From Multifurca ochricompacta (lineage: Eukaryota; Basidiomycota; Agaricomycetes; Russulales; Russulaceae), in contig WTXG01000188.1 in NCBI GenBank assembly GCA_022496185.1, positions 1-64,000 of the forward strand: a stretch of 64,000 bases of DNA, read 5' to 3'. The notes beneath the pieces are model-generated. The model worked only from the letters and a program-made list of their open reading frames with translations, had not been told where the DNA came from and made no database searches. The position numbers and the translations under genes were made by a program. Below are positions 1-11,212 of this stretch, one piece after another; within the stretch, counting starts at the first letter, position 1; every line of letters starts with the position of its first letter.

Positions 1-27
1 TATGCTGCACCTCATGCCTGTTTCACA
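1..27 (+). repeat. 3' end of a copia-1-family LTR, cut by window edge
   Basis: These bases match the last 27 bases of the LTR that ends at 871 and 8358, including the terminal CA. The rest lies left of the window. It shows another copy of the same LTR family next to the nested cluster. Confidence 0.75.
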
Positions 28-251
28 AAAAACACATGGACCCGTACCCATACCCATATGTACCCGGACCCTTACACCAAGGGTACAGGTTTGCCATACT
101 ACAGGTACAGGTACACCACGGGTCATATACCTGTGGGTAAGGGTAGATATTTACATTTTAAGTCTGATAGCCTAGAATAACACTGTACTACTTAAGCTAT
201 AATCCATTCATCATCTGGCCATTCTTCATTGTTTTTGGTATCAGGTTGAGA
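28..251. repeat. GGGTA/TACCC-rich flank, probably part of an outer hAT-like element
   Basis: No gene is visible. The stretch is rich in ACCCGTACCC-type motifs like those near 10270-10400, so it may be the left interior of an outer hAT-like element whose left end is outside the window. The last eight bases (244-251, ggttgaga) are the left target duplication of the hAT-like element beginning at 252. Confidence 0.4.
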
Positions 252-365
252 TAGTGATTGGCAGGGGTAACCCTGGGGTATCCTCATTGGTACCCATACC
301 CGTACCCATACCCGTCACTACGGGTACGGGTAACCCGCAGGTTACCCGTGGGTCACCTGTGAAAA

Positions 366-871
366 TGTTGAACACAGAAGATGTTCGGTGATGCTTCAGG
401 CATCAGGTAATTAGATTAGCTACTTTGTAGATTAGATTAGATACCGGAGTTTCGGACTATTTACATTATCTTTATTACTTTCTTTCTCACATTCCGCAGT
501 AGCTGACTGATACACCACATAACATGTGATTTCTGTATTGGCCAATGGCCTTTATCCCTCTTGTTTATTGTTTGGACTTTGTCCGGCACTTGTGGACTTA
601 TTCCCAGTGCACAGACCATCCCTTGGAAATGTATATAAGGGTGTCTGTTTCGTCTCTTACACTTCAGAGTTCCTTCTATCTCTGAAGTGTAAGTCCTCTC
701 TCTTACTTACTACCATACCTTGAGACTAACGCTCTACATAGTACTTGTCTTTGTCTAGGTCAGTAGTATAGTATAATAGAGTTCCTTCTATCTCTGAAGT
801 TACTTGTCTTTGTCTAGCCTAACCCACTAACTCCCCACAGTCAGTATGCTGCGCCTCATGCCTGTTTCACA
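366..871 (+). repeat. 5' LTR of copia 1
   Basis: The LTR carries the promoter: a TATA box (tatataag, 632-639), then a perfect 14-bp inverted repeat (656-669 with 680-693, ten-base loop) near the predicted RNA start. Part of the hairpin sequence recurs near 780-800. Short ORFs inside this LTR recur in every LTR copy in the window because the copies are nearly identical, and I do not regard them as genes. Confidence 0.93.
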
Positions 872-883
872 GGTTATGGGCCC
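872..883 (+). promoter_or_regulatory. Primer binding site for initiator-Met tRNA anticodon arm
   Basis: ggttatgggccc begins immediately after the LTR. It is the reverse complement of the anticodon arm of eukaryotic initiator Met tRNA (recalled from general knowledge). Priming from an internal cut half-tRNA is known for Drosophila copia. Copia 2 has the same 12 bases at 48719. Confidence 0.75.
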
Positions 884-2713
884 TGGGCACGCTTTACTGA
901 TCTGTTTTCTTCTTATTTGATCAGTCCAACATTTTCTTCAAGCTCACTGCTTCAAGACTACTTCTTCCCAATCACAGTCACAGTGAGCTTCGACTTATTT
1001 CTCTCTTGCCCTTAAGTGTCCACAAGGTGGTGTGCTTTATGTGCCCACCTTGATCTGTCTGGCTAGTCCCTCAGGGGATTCTTACAAGAGGTGATGAGGG
1101 ACCCTAAGCGGGTGAAACACCTTGAGTTCCTCATGTGTGCTCTAAGTAAATAGTATTCATAGTTGTAGCTGGGTTTTCGTCCCATCCATAGTCTTAGTAG
1201 GCCCCTTGCCCAGAAGGCTTGGAGCTATAGGTTCAGTCAATGCTTGGCTCGATCTGTAAGCCAGGTTTAGCGACCTGCTGGTAGAGTTTAGGGTCTAGAA
1301 CAAGGCATGGGTAGTCACTCCCATGACGCTTGGGCTCGATACAAGTAGGCTTGAACTACTATAGTATATACACAGTAGCTAGAGGGTTTTGTCTCTGGGC
1401 AGAAGTACCCGCTGCTCTTATTGGGGGTTCGCCCCAACCAGAGGAAACCCAATAGTCTACTATAGTCATGGCCCCAATCATCTAGGGCTTAATCATGGAC
1501 TCCACCACCAGCACTAGAGGAAGGGCTCTGTAACAGGTGAAGCTCCGTGTACACTTAGTAACAAAGAAGGGCAAGGGTGTGGTGACCTAAGTCGTTGGGC
1601 GTACCGCGGAGGCAAACATCACGCGTCAAGCAATGACCAGGAACTGTGTCACCCACTGTGGTTTATGCAACCACGATGATGGCGTTCTGAAACTGGAGGA
1701 AGCTGCAGCCCCAAGAGGACAAGATCCAAAGGATCGAGTCACACAGGGAGGCAGTGTACCATTAGCACTATGTATTGAACTCGTGTAGACAGTTACTCAC
1801 CTGCAGCCCCAAGAGGACAAGATGGGGGCTACAGGCTGTTACAGGGGGTCTTATATACATTTCTCAGTGTAACGAGGTAAGCAGTAGGTGTAAGCAAGAA
1901 TCAGCAAGTATCAGTCAGCTGTATTGCTGACTGAGCCTTATCTTTGTGATTCGTAAGCTGCTTTACTCTGCTGACTGATCATGCTCCACAATGTGATGTC
2001 ATAATGACGTCATTGTGGAGTAGATAACTGATATGTAGTCTAGCCCTTAGGTCTGGAACACGTCTATCTACTGATACATGTGATTCTGTGCTAAAATTGG
2101 CCTTGGCCCAACCTGGGCCCTTATCTAGAGCTCCACTTACCTAGAACCTTCTAGGCTGGACTCCTCTTATCTTGATAGCAGCTCCACTTGGTCTAGAACC
2201 ATCTAGACTGTGGGGCCTTGCCTATTGTGGTAAACACAATAGAAAGTCGACTTGTAATTCTTGAGTGGCTCTTTGTGCTGACTAAGCAGCATGTGACTAT
2301 TACGTGTGACTCGGTCACATGATCCATGTCACGACTACATTCCCATGATCACATGTTGAGGCTGCTGGGTAATCTTCCCACAGTCATGTGATCCAAAAGG
2401 GAGAAAAATAAAGGAAAAATAAAGTAGAGCCGTGACAGGCTCTACACCCTTTGTCTCTAGTGGAACTTGCAGTTGGCTCCTCCATGACATGACTCCCCAT
2501 CTATTTACACAATGTCCCCCTGATGTGGGCTTAGGACTTGTTGTAGATGGCGCTAGACAGCTTACTATACTACTTAGAAGTCGCACATTGGAGGCAGGAC
2601 TTTTTTAAGTTCTGAAGCATAGCGCCACAGATTGGACGGGCCCTCTTAAATGAGACCTGGACAACTGGTTCTAACTGCTCCTTGGAACCAGGATCAACCT
2701 TTTTAACATCTCA
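884..2713 (+). other. Untranslated leader of copia 1
   Basis: There is no substantial ORF before the gag ATG at 2714. After subtracting the nested solo LTR the leader is about 0.93 kb, the same as in copia 2 (48731-49656). Some blocks, for example 1252-1350, are about 95% identical between the two elements by eye, above the coding similarity. A hairpin at 1262-1277 (CAGGT/ACCTG) is CGGGT/ACCCG in copia 2, a compensatory change. A second hairpin has arms at 1306-1311 and 1320-1325. Packaging, dimerisation or translation roles are possible but not shown. Confidence 0.6.
1529..2437. mobile_element. Solo LTR inserted in the copia 1 leader
   Basis: The 909-bp segment starts TGTAACAGG, ends CCGTGACA, and is bounded by the duplication ggctc (1524-1528 and 2438-2442). 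Copia 2 lacks it at the matching leader position, giving an empty-site comparison. AATAAA-like motifs near 2407-2420 would suit a plus orientation but do not settle it. No related full-length element is in the window. Confidence 0.85.
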
Positions 2714-5700
2714 ATGTCTTCCATTGTCTTCCCCCCTACGTTCAAGTTCGACAAACTTGACAGCTCCAACTGGCAGCAGTGGTTGGTGTCTTTCACTGCC
2801 CTGCTGAGGATAAATGGGATGAAGAGGCACATTACTCATGATGCCCCTGAGTTCCTGAATCCCCCTAAGCCAGAGGATGGAGAAAAGGATGACAAGTACG
2901 CCAAGCGCTTTGCAGTTTGGTCAGAGCCGATGTACTTGGAGTGGAATAGAGTAGAGGAAGTCCTCATGGGAGTTCTGGTGATGGTTACTTCACCAGAAAC
3001 ATACTCCCAGATTGCCTCTGACAGAACTTACCCTTCTGTCAATGCCAAGTATGAGCGTTTGGAATCGCTCTATGGCTCAGTAGGTAGCATGGCCACCTAC
3101 AACTTGTGGTGTTCTGTGTCCTCCTTCCGCTTGGAAGAAGGAAAGCAATTCAGACCCCAGTTGCAGCATGTGTTGGATGTGAGGAGTACCCTCAAGGAAA
3201 ATGGGATGGAGATCTCAGATCTCCAGATGAGCTTCATCTTGCTCCAATCCCTACCTCCATCCTACTCCACCATTGCTGGCTCCATCCTGGCATCAGGTCC
3301 TCCTGACTGCCTTTCCCCTCAGGACCTTGTACAAAGGTTCCTAAATGAGGAAAGCCGACTTGCCGGCCCCGCAGGAAGTGGTGTTGGGGCTGCCCTTAAT
3401 AAGGCAGCCCATGTCAACAAAAATAAAAACAAAAAAGTATCTTTCACGCCACCTCCTGCAGGTGCATCATCGTCCAATGATGTCACCTGCTTCTATTGCC
3501 AGAAGCCGGGCCACAAGGCAAATGAATGTTGGCAAAGGAAACAGGACAGAGCCAATGCTGATGCAGGCAAAAAGGGCAACAAGAGGAAGGGGCAAGGCCC
3601 CAGTGTACATAATAACTCCACACAAGTAGCTACCGTAGTTAATGGTAGCGGCAGAATACAGGAGGTGCATGAGACACCTCACATTTCACTTTATATGATG
3701 ACGGAACATACACAAGAAGTCGATGATGGCAGCAATCCTTGGATGATGGACAGCGGAGCCACCACCCATTTTACACCATACTTAGATGATTTCTCTGAGT
3801 ATTTCCCACATAAGGGACACTCGGTAACAATTGGTGATGGCTCAGTAGTCCAAGTCGAAGGAACAGGCAAAGTTATACTCAAAACTCGAAACAATTACGA
3901 GTTAGAGTTAAATAATGTCTTCTATATGCCTGGTAGTGAAAGAATACTATCGACAAGCTGCATCACAGACAAAGGCAGCTCAGTGGAATTTTCTCCATCT
4001 GAGGTCAAAATAAAGTATAATAATGCAATTATAGCAGAAGGTATCAAGGCTATGGGACTCTATTGGGTCTTTGGGAAAACTATGCAGAATTTAAATACTG
4101 CTTCCCACAAATCTGCATCAAGTAGCCTTGACACCTGGCATTTGCGCATGGGTCATATGTCAAAAGAGGCCCTCAAAAGACATGCTCCTAAGGCCGTAAA
4201 AGGCCTTAGTATTGATAATAGCCAAGTGGAAGACAAGCCGTGTTATGGCTGTGAAATGGGAAAATCACACTGTCTTCCATTCCCTCCCTCTCAAAAGAGA
4301 GCTTCAGCACCCTTGGAAGTCATCCATAGTGATCTAGTTGGTCCTTTGCAATGTACTTCAATTCAAGGAAACCTATACTTCGCCACTTTCATAGACGACT
4401 TTAGCAGGACAGCTCTAGTTGTTGCTATGAAAGCAAAAAGTGATTTTACATCGGTCTTCTGTAATATTAAGGCATTCTTGGAAAATAAAACAGACAAGAA
4501 AATAAAGACCTTACACACAGATCAAGGTGGTGAATTTGTCAATAGGGAGCTGAAGTCAATACTTGAGCAGGCTGGCATAGAGCATAAATTGACAATGCCA
4601 TATTCCCCACAACAGAACGGAAGAGCTGAAAGGTTCAACAGAACCATCATGGAAAAGGCCACCAGTATGCTGCATCATGCTGGTCTTTCCCTTGGTTTCT
4701 GGGAATGTGCAGTGCGAACAGCCTGTCACATATACAACAGAACACCTATCCATTCTAATAAGTGGAGGACACCGCTCGAGCTTCTGGATGGGGACATTCC
4801 AGATGTCTCATACTTTAAAATATTTGGCTGCTTAGCCTACTATACTGTCCCAGAGGACAAAAGATGTAAACTGGATCACAAAGCCAGGGAGACAGTCTTT
4901 GTCAGGTATGCACCCCACTCTAAAGGATATCTTCTTTGGGATATGCATACCCGATCCTTTGTATTGTCAAGAGATGTGACTTTCAATGAAGGGTCCTTCC
5001 CATCCAACCTTGCTAAGGACAGCAAGGGAAAGCAAAAGGAAAAAGTTACGCCTTTTGTCTTAGAAGTTGAGAGGCCTGTCCAGCCTCAACCAGCAATAGC
5101 CATGGTTCCTCAGGCTCCTGAAGACAAGGAAGCTGAGGTTGAGGAACAGGAGGTAGTGGAACCTCCTCAAGTAAATCCAGAGCCTACCACACCCGATAAT
5201 GAGCTTGACACACACGATCAAACTATCTATCAGACGCCCCCATCCCAAATAATGGAACCATCAGAACTCCCCGAAAGAACTCGTGCCAAAAGACAATCTA
5301 AAAAGAAAGTCGGCAGACTTCCCCAACCGGTATTCACTAGGGAAAGTCCACAATCTCAGCAACGTGACCAGGCTGTGCAGGAAGATTTAGATCTTGATAC
5401 TGCCCATCCTAGACATTCACGCCGCATGAATCCCCGATTTTACAATGAGGATAATGCAGAGTTCGTGCAAGGTTCTTCCAGACTTGGGCACATGGAGTTG
5501 CTATATGCCGCAGGTGTCTCTTATAGAGACCCCCTGACTTTTCAGGAGGCAATGCACTCTGACAATGCCAGTGAATGGCTTGAGGCATGCAAATATGAAA
5601 TTGATGCCTTAGATAAACTTGATGTGTGGCGCCTTGAGGATCTTCCAAAAGGAAGAAAGGCTGTCAAATCTAAATGGGTTTTTAAGCTGAAACCAGATGG

Positions 5701-7581
5701 ACGGTTTCGTGCTAGGCTTGTGGCAAAAGGTTTTACCCAAATACAAGGGGTGGACTTCGACGAAACATTCTCACCAGTCGCCAGATTTGAATCACTTAGA
5801 TTGTTACTAGCGCTAGCTACGCTAGAGGATTGGGAAATCCACCAGATGGATGTCAAATCGGCATTCCTACATGGCGATCTGGACGAAGAAATTTATATGG
5901 AGCAACCAGTTGGTTTTGTCATTGCTGGTCAGGAGTCCAAAGTTTGTAGGCTACAAAAAGCACTATATGGCCTCAAACAAGCTTCCTGAGCATGGAACCT
6001 ACAATTCCATGCAGTTCTTAATGAACTGGGCTTCACTCGGACATACTCTGATGCAGGAGTATACGTGTTTCATCAAAAGGAAGGGGATGATTCACTTGTT
6101 GTCATTCTCTATGTAGATGACATAACTATACTTGGATCTTCCAATGATAAGATAACGTGGCTGAAGTCAGCTCTATCTAGTCGATATGAGATGACTGACT
6201 TGGGAGAAATCCAGTCCTACCTTGGAGTTAACATCACCAGGGATCGTCCTAACAAGATGCTGGAGATTGACCAAGCAGCCTACGTTTTATCTATTATTGA
6301 GAAGTTTGGGATGAGGGATTCCAACCGAGTATATACTCCTCTACCCTCTGGCGCTGATGTTCATCTGGTCAAGTTTGATGGCCAGGCATCTACTTCTGAA
6401 ATAAAGAAGTACCAACAGCTGATGGGGTCTCTGCTATGGGTGCAGATTGGAAGCAGACCCGATATCAGTTTTGCTGTGGCACGCCTTAGCCAATATGCTT
6501 CCAACCCCTCCCAAGATCATATGCGACTTGCAAAATGTCTTAAAGTATCTTAATAGTACAAAAGACTACAAGTTGCAGTATTCTGGAGGGAATGGGGAGA
6601 GTGGCCTTCATGGCTTTGCAGATTCCTCATGGGGAGATCAAGAGGACTGCCACTCTACCTCAGGCTACGTGTTTTTCTTGGCAAATGGTGCCATTTCATG
6701 GTGTTCCAGAAAACAGAAAACAGTAGCACAGTCCACCACTGAGGCCGAATATATGAGCCTCTCTGAGGCTGCAAATCAGGCAGTGTGGTACAGGACTTTT
6801 ATGGAGGAATTAGGGTATGAGGTATCCTCCCCTATACTACTTCATTGTGACAACAAGGGTGCCGTAGATTTGGCATTAAACCCAGTCACAGGAAGGCGGT
6901 CAAAGCATATACCCATCAAGTACCATGCCATTAGGGGGTACATTGAATCGCACACAATTGAATTAGTGTGAACCCCCACAGGTGAGATGCTGGCAGATGG
7001 CTTTACTAAGTGTAAAACAGGCATGAGGCACAGCATACTGACTGTGGGGAGTTAGTGAGTTAGGCTAGACAAAGACAAGTAACTTCAGAGATAGAAGGAA
7101 CTCTATTATACTATACTACTGACCTAGACAAAGACAAGTACTATGTAGAGCGTTAGTCTCAAGGTATGGTAGTAAGTAAGAGAGAGGACTTACACTTCAG
7201 AGATAGAAGGAACTCTGAAGTGTAAGAGACGAAACAGACACCCTTATATACATTTCCAAGGGATGGTCTGTGCACTGGGAATAAGTCCACAAGTGCTGGA
7301 CAAAGTCCAAACAATAAACAAGAGGGATAAAGGCCATTGGCCAATACAGAAATCACATGTTATGTGGTGTATCAGTCAGCTACTGCGGAATGTGAGAAAG
7401 AAAGTAATAAAGATAATGTAAATAGTCCGAAACTCCGGTATCTAATCTAATCTACAAAGTAGCTAATCTAATTACCTGATGCCTGAAGCATCACCGAACA
7501 TCTTCTGTGTTCAACACTAAGTCTCTACCAAGAGCATCGTTTGAAACCATGGTCAATGGACTTGGACTTATGCTGGAATGA
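2714..7581 (+). pseudogene. Copia 1 gag-pol polyprotein, broken
   Basis: The frame is open for 1091 codons from 2714 and ends at TGA 5987-5989. In order it encodes a UBN2-type gag, a CCHC knuckle (CFYCQKPGHKANEC), the aspartic protease motif DSGAT, a GAG-pre-integrase domain, an integrase core (HTDQGGEF, YSPQQNGRAER), reverse transcriptase and RNase H. After the stop the same frame resumes through the catalytic YVDD near 6110, shifts near 6540 by one base, meets TGA at 6969-6971, and is split by the inverted LTR at 7011. The last residues and natural stop follow at 7522-7581. The 5987 stop is CGA in copia 2, so it is a CpG transition. The element cannot make its own RT. Confidence 0.93.
7011..7516 (-). 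mobile_element. Inverted solo LTR of the copia 1 family within copia 1
   Basis: This is the reverse complement of the 506-bp flanking LTRs, starting TGTAAAACAG and ending TTCAACA on the plus strand. The duplication ctaag is present on both sides (7006-7010 and 7517-7521). It interrupts the RNase H 3' end, and the RNase H frame continues directly after it. A sibling element therefore inserted here and collapsed by LTR recombination. Confidence 0.92.
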
Positions 7582-7852
7582 GAGAGCTGGAATCTGGAGA
7601 CTTTGTATACCAGTTTCACTTTCCCACCATGAGCAATGTTCTCGACTTCGAGAGTGACGCAAGAGGTGTGTATGGTTTTAGTTTGCATAAGCAAATCACC
7701 GCGATATGCCTCTGAACACCATGTCTCTCTCGCACTCAAAAGAGTTAGAGAAGTTGGATCTCTGGCTGGCGATATGCTCGTTTAATTGTGATGGCAGTGT
7801 GCTCATCCAACTCATTTCCCATCCATGACCAGATGCCTTCAGCATGGAGGGA

Positions 7853-8358
7853 TGTTGAACACAGAAGATGTTCGGTGATGCTTCAGGCATCAGGTAATTA
7901 GATTAGCTACTTTGTAGATTAGATTAGATACCGGAGTTTCGGACTATTTACATTATCTTTATTACTTTCTTTCTCACATTCCGCAGTAGCTGACTGATAC
8001 ACCACATAACATGTGATTTCTGTATTGGCCAATGGCCTTTATCCCTCTTGTTTATTGTTTGGACTTTGTCCAGCACTTGTGGACTTATTCCCAGTGCACA
8101 GACCATCCCTTGGAAATGTATATAAGGGTGTCTGTTTCGTCTCTTACACTTCAGAGTTCCTTCTATCTCTGAAGTGTAAGTCCTCTCTCTTACTTACTAC
8201 CATACCTTGAGACTAATGCTCTACATAGTACTTGTCTTTGTCTAGGTCAGTAGTATAGTATAATAGAGTTCCTTCTATCTCTGAAGTTACTTGTCTTTGT
8301 CTAGCCTAACCTGCTAACTCCCCACAGTCAGTATGCTGCGCCTCATGCCTGTTTCACA
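7853..8358 (+). repeat. 3' LTR of copia 1
   Basis: It differs from the 5' LTR by four bases at three sites, all explicable by loss of a CG dinucleotide: ccg to cca in this copy, acg to atg here but acg retained in the 5' copy, and a site where one copy has ca and the other tg. A purine tract (atggaggga) lies directly before it. Confidence 0.93.
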
Positions 8359-8366
8359 GAAAACGT

Positions 8367-8565
8367 GTGCAAGTTCTTTACTTGCATCGCACATTTCGGA
8401 TACCCAGCCCAGGCCTTCCCGGACCAAGAAGATACACAACACATTCATTTGTGGCTGCTTAAGATCCCTCAATGACTCTTATTTTATGTTCAGAAGATTA
8501 AGATAATTCATTATTCCATTTTTATTTTATTATTCTGCTTTCAATTTTATACAAGCACAACTAAA
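8367..8565 (+). repeat. Direct repeat inside the hAT-like element, copy 1
   Basis: About 200 bp starting gcaagttctttacttgcatc recur at 9309-9512 with roughly 80% identity by eye. The two copies lie on either side of the solo gypsy LTR. They look like an internal duplication of the hAT-like element rather than a gene. Confidence 0.7.
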
Positions 8566-8696
8566 ATACAGTATACAGAGATGATTAGATAGGATGTTAT
8601 AGAACATTGGTGAAAAGCCTGTCAGATAACCACACAGAATGCAAAATAATTTGATGAACACATAGCAATTTGCAGGGGTAACCCCTGGATAATTGT

Positions 8697-9272
8697 TGTC
8701 ATGAACTGACACCCTAGAAAACCTCCTGACCCCCCAGAAATCCTCAGACGCTCCCAGAGACCTCGTAAAACCCTCAGAAACGAAGATAACCCTAGATTAA
8801 GACCAGAGAAGGGCCGGTCCGGACCAGGGCCAGACTCCTGCCAAATTGGAGACCTGTGGGAAGAGTACTAACAGAACCCCACAATGCCTAAACAGCAGTC
8901 CACAAACTGCAGACTGCGGACTGCAGATTTCTAAGCCCAAAAGTGGGGCTATTCTCATTGGTGGATCAGTAGGGAGTTAAAGCAAAGTTAACCTCCCCTA
9001 AAGTGGTGCACAGACCAAAGTCCCGGTTGTAATTACGTATATAAACCCTTTGGGAATAGAATGGACAGCTCCAGACTGTCCACTTGTGATCCGGTCCCTG
9101 ATTACCTAGGAGATTAGCCCCACCTTGTGGAAGGCTTCTCATCCCTTGCCCTTGAGCTGTTCGCTTCGTCTCTCTTGCACTTTCACCCTCACTCTCACCT
9201 TTTTGCCCACTTCTAAATCCCTTCCCCTCGCATACAACCCACTGTCTAGGCAGTCGACAGTGAGTTGTAACA
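8697..9272 (+). mobile_element. Solo LTR of the gypsy A family
   Basis: The 576-bp unit starts TGTCATGAAC and ends TTGTAACA. It has the same length and sequence family as the gypsy A LTR at 45272-45847, in opposite orientation. The duplication attgt flanks it (8692-8696 and 9273-9277). A TATA-like stretch lies near 9037. Confidence 0.93.
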
Positions 9273-9308
9273 ATTGTTTTGATACCTGGGTTACCCATAA
9301 AATGAAAT

Positions 9309-9512
9309 GCATGCAAGTTCTTTACTTGCATCGTGCATTTCGGACATCTGGCCCAGGACATCCCAGTCAAGGAGATACACACTTGGATACAACACGTTCA
9401 TTTATGGCTACTCAAGATCCCTCAAATATTGTTGGTTTATGTTCAGAAGATTGAAAGGATCCTTTATTTACATTATTATTTTATTATTCTGCTTTCATTT
9501 CATACCAGCGCG
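9309..9512 (+). repeat. Direct repeat inside the hAT-like element, copy 2
   Basis: Partner of the repeat at 8367-8565. The remainder to 10063 is AT-rich non-coding sequence, ending in the GGGTA-rich subterminal zone (about 9930-10050). Confidence 0.7.
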
Positions 9513-10071
9513 ACTGTCCTGGTGCATTTAAGTCAACCTTCCTTAATAGGAAGGAGGTCAGACCACCATGCGATGCAATGTAGTCGCTGCCCCATGCAGC
9601 TTGTAGATACACATGGGCCTTGTTTCAGTAAACTAATTTGATAATTAGATTATATTATAGTCTAAAGTAGTCTAGAGAGTATTTTAGATAGTGCCAGACC
9701 GGCAGAATTGGTCGTGCGTTGATAAAACAGGTGCATCATGATTTTCAAGAAGTGGATCACTGATAACACTTTTATTTTACATTGCACCATTGATCTGCTT
9801 TGATATTTCATATGATAATACTAGAACATATTTAAAGATACCCTATAGCATACATCAGACAAGATCTTTTATTTTTGTGGCTGCAGATGTGTTTTATCTT
9901 AGAATTTCTACTGATCTTGTCAATGCATGATTGGTGCCTATACCCACCAAACCCACTGTGCGGGTATGGGTTTCCACAGGTTGGGAGCCATATACCTGTA
10001 CCCGTACCCAGCAAAACCCGTGGCACTTACCCGCACGGGTATGAAAACCCTTGACAATCACTAGGTTGAGA

Positions 10072-10409
10072 TGCTGCATACTTTAAATCAGCAGTCTCTA
10101 CATAACCTGCCTTCATCCAAGCTCCCAAACATAGAAGAGCCTGAGTTGTATGCAATGGGACCACTGGGTCTGTATACAGTATCTACAATACATGTACTGT
10201 ATAGTTTTTCTGTGGCTGGTGCAATGCCACATGCATTGCAGCCCTCATTGCTGCCCTTCCAATTTCAGCTTACCCACTCTGGTGGGTAAGGGTTGGGTGT
10301 CTGCGGGTAGGGGTCACATGAGGGGTATGAAGATGTGACCCCAACCCGTACCCACATGTACCCTGACCACATACCTGGTGGGTCGCGCCTACCCATAGTG
10401 AACACTACT
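10072..10409. repeat. Probable right end of an outer hAT-like element
   Basis: The right end reads ATAGTGAACACTA, resembling a hAT terminus, after a cluster of GGGTA/TACCC motifs (10270-10390). If right, the element at 252-10063 inserted into an older relative whose left end is off the window. Without the left end and target duplication this is only likely. Confidence 0.4.
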
Positions 10410-10562
10410 TCCACCTCATTCCATATCACTCCCGGTCACGTTCTAACATCCCACTTGATGAACTTCTCAGCCCAGACGACTTCGCGACACTTGGAGGAGA
10501 TTCAGCCCTCGACGACAATGATGTTTGACTGGGGATGGTCAAAATTTGAACCCCCCGGGAGA
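10410..10562 (+). other. Unassigned, possible gene debris
   Basis: A short translatable stretch contains a PLDEL-type motif that recurs in 11520-11607. I see no complete gene or recognised domain. It may be remains of a duplicated gene broken by LTR insertions. Confidence 0.25.
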
Positions 10563-11212
10563 TGTAAGGATGGCTTGGGTGTTGGACGCAAAACCTCCAG
10601 TCTTCACCACTCCTGGCAGGACCCATTGGCTCTCATTCTTCCATACTATACTGTCAATAAATTCTCTAACATTTGCCTGACTTTAGTTTTGGACAGACTC
10701 TGACACCGGTGCAAAGCGTGATTGATCTATGGTACAAGTAATTTTACTTAGCATATTACAGGGATTGTGCGCGTTCTGGGCCGCTTGCCTATTCTTTTCC
10801 GTACACCTGGCTACCCGGTTTCTCCCTTACTCCCTTTTACTTATTCCACTTTCGTTCACCCCACATGGCTTCACCTCTGTTAATTTCTAAAAACATTCCT
10901 TCAGCTAGGTCTCTCCACAAGTATATAAAGGTACATACAATGCTCATAGTAGACCAGCCAGCAACTAGCAATCTAGCTTCTCTCTCTCTCTATCTCTCTC
11001 TCTCTTTGTGTGCAAAAGAACAGTTATTGAACAAGGTGCAAGGTCAATCGGAACCATCGGCACCGTCATCAGTAAACATTCAGCACGATCCAACGCTCGT
11101 CGACTTCATTACATCGCGCAGGCTCTTCTCTCTCCTCTTCTCAACTTACTGCTCACCTTACTCCTCAGGGAACAGGCTTTGCTTCGCACTCACCGCGGAT
11201 AGGCTCCGCACA
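10563..11212 (+). repeat. LTR-like fragment, TGTAAGGATGG family
   Basis: It starts TGTAAGGATGG and ends near TCCGCACA, with a TATA-like box (tatataaagg, about 10922) and a CT-rich tract (10980-11005). A related unit starts at 11608 and an inverted one lies at 22934-23496. No clean target duplication is seen, so the ends are approximate. The 194-codon ORF from 10865 runs mostly through this fragment and is not convincing. Confidence 0.55.

Larger units (their letters stand above)
366..8358 (+). mobile_element. Ty1/copia LTR retrotransposon (copia 1), nearly complete but inactivated
   Basis: Two 506-bp LTRs (366-871 and 7853-8358) run TGTTGAACAC to CTGTTTCACA. The 5-bp duplication gaaaa flanks them (361-365 and 8359-8363). 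Inside, in order, are a primer site, a long leader interrupted by a solo LTR (1529-2437), a gag-protease-integrase-RT-RNase H reading frame (the copia order), an inverted solo LTR (7011-7516) in the RNase H end, and a purine-rich tract just before 7853. The LTRs differ by only four bases, so insertion was fairly recent. Confidence 0.95.
252..10063. mobile_element. Non-autonomous hAT-like element, inflated by nested insertions
   Basis: The left end reads TAGTGATTG and the right end CAATCACTA, so the termini are inverted repeats. The 8-bp duplication ggttgaga sits at 244-251 and 10064-10071, the hallmark of hAT transposition. Both ends carry dense GGGTA/TACCC subterminal motifs. Removing copia 1 (366-8358), the solo gypsy LTR (8697-9272) and their target duplications leaves an element of about 1.2 kb. 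No transposase ORF is visible, so it must have been mobilised in trans. The hAT assignment rests on the 8-bp duplication and TIR style. Confidence 0.8.

Noticed and set aside
526..723. Identical 65-codon ORF in each copia 1 family LTR
   Set aside because: It recurs only because the LTR copies are nearly identical, and it overlaps the TATA box and R-region hairpin.
1320..1350. tRNA-like T-arm sequence (gggctcgatac) in the copia leader
   Set aside because: No cloverleaf or acceptor stem could be built around it, so I do not call a tRNA.
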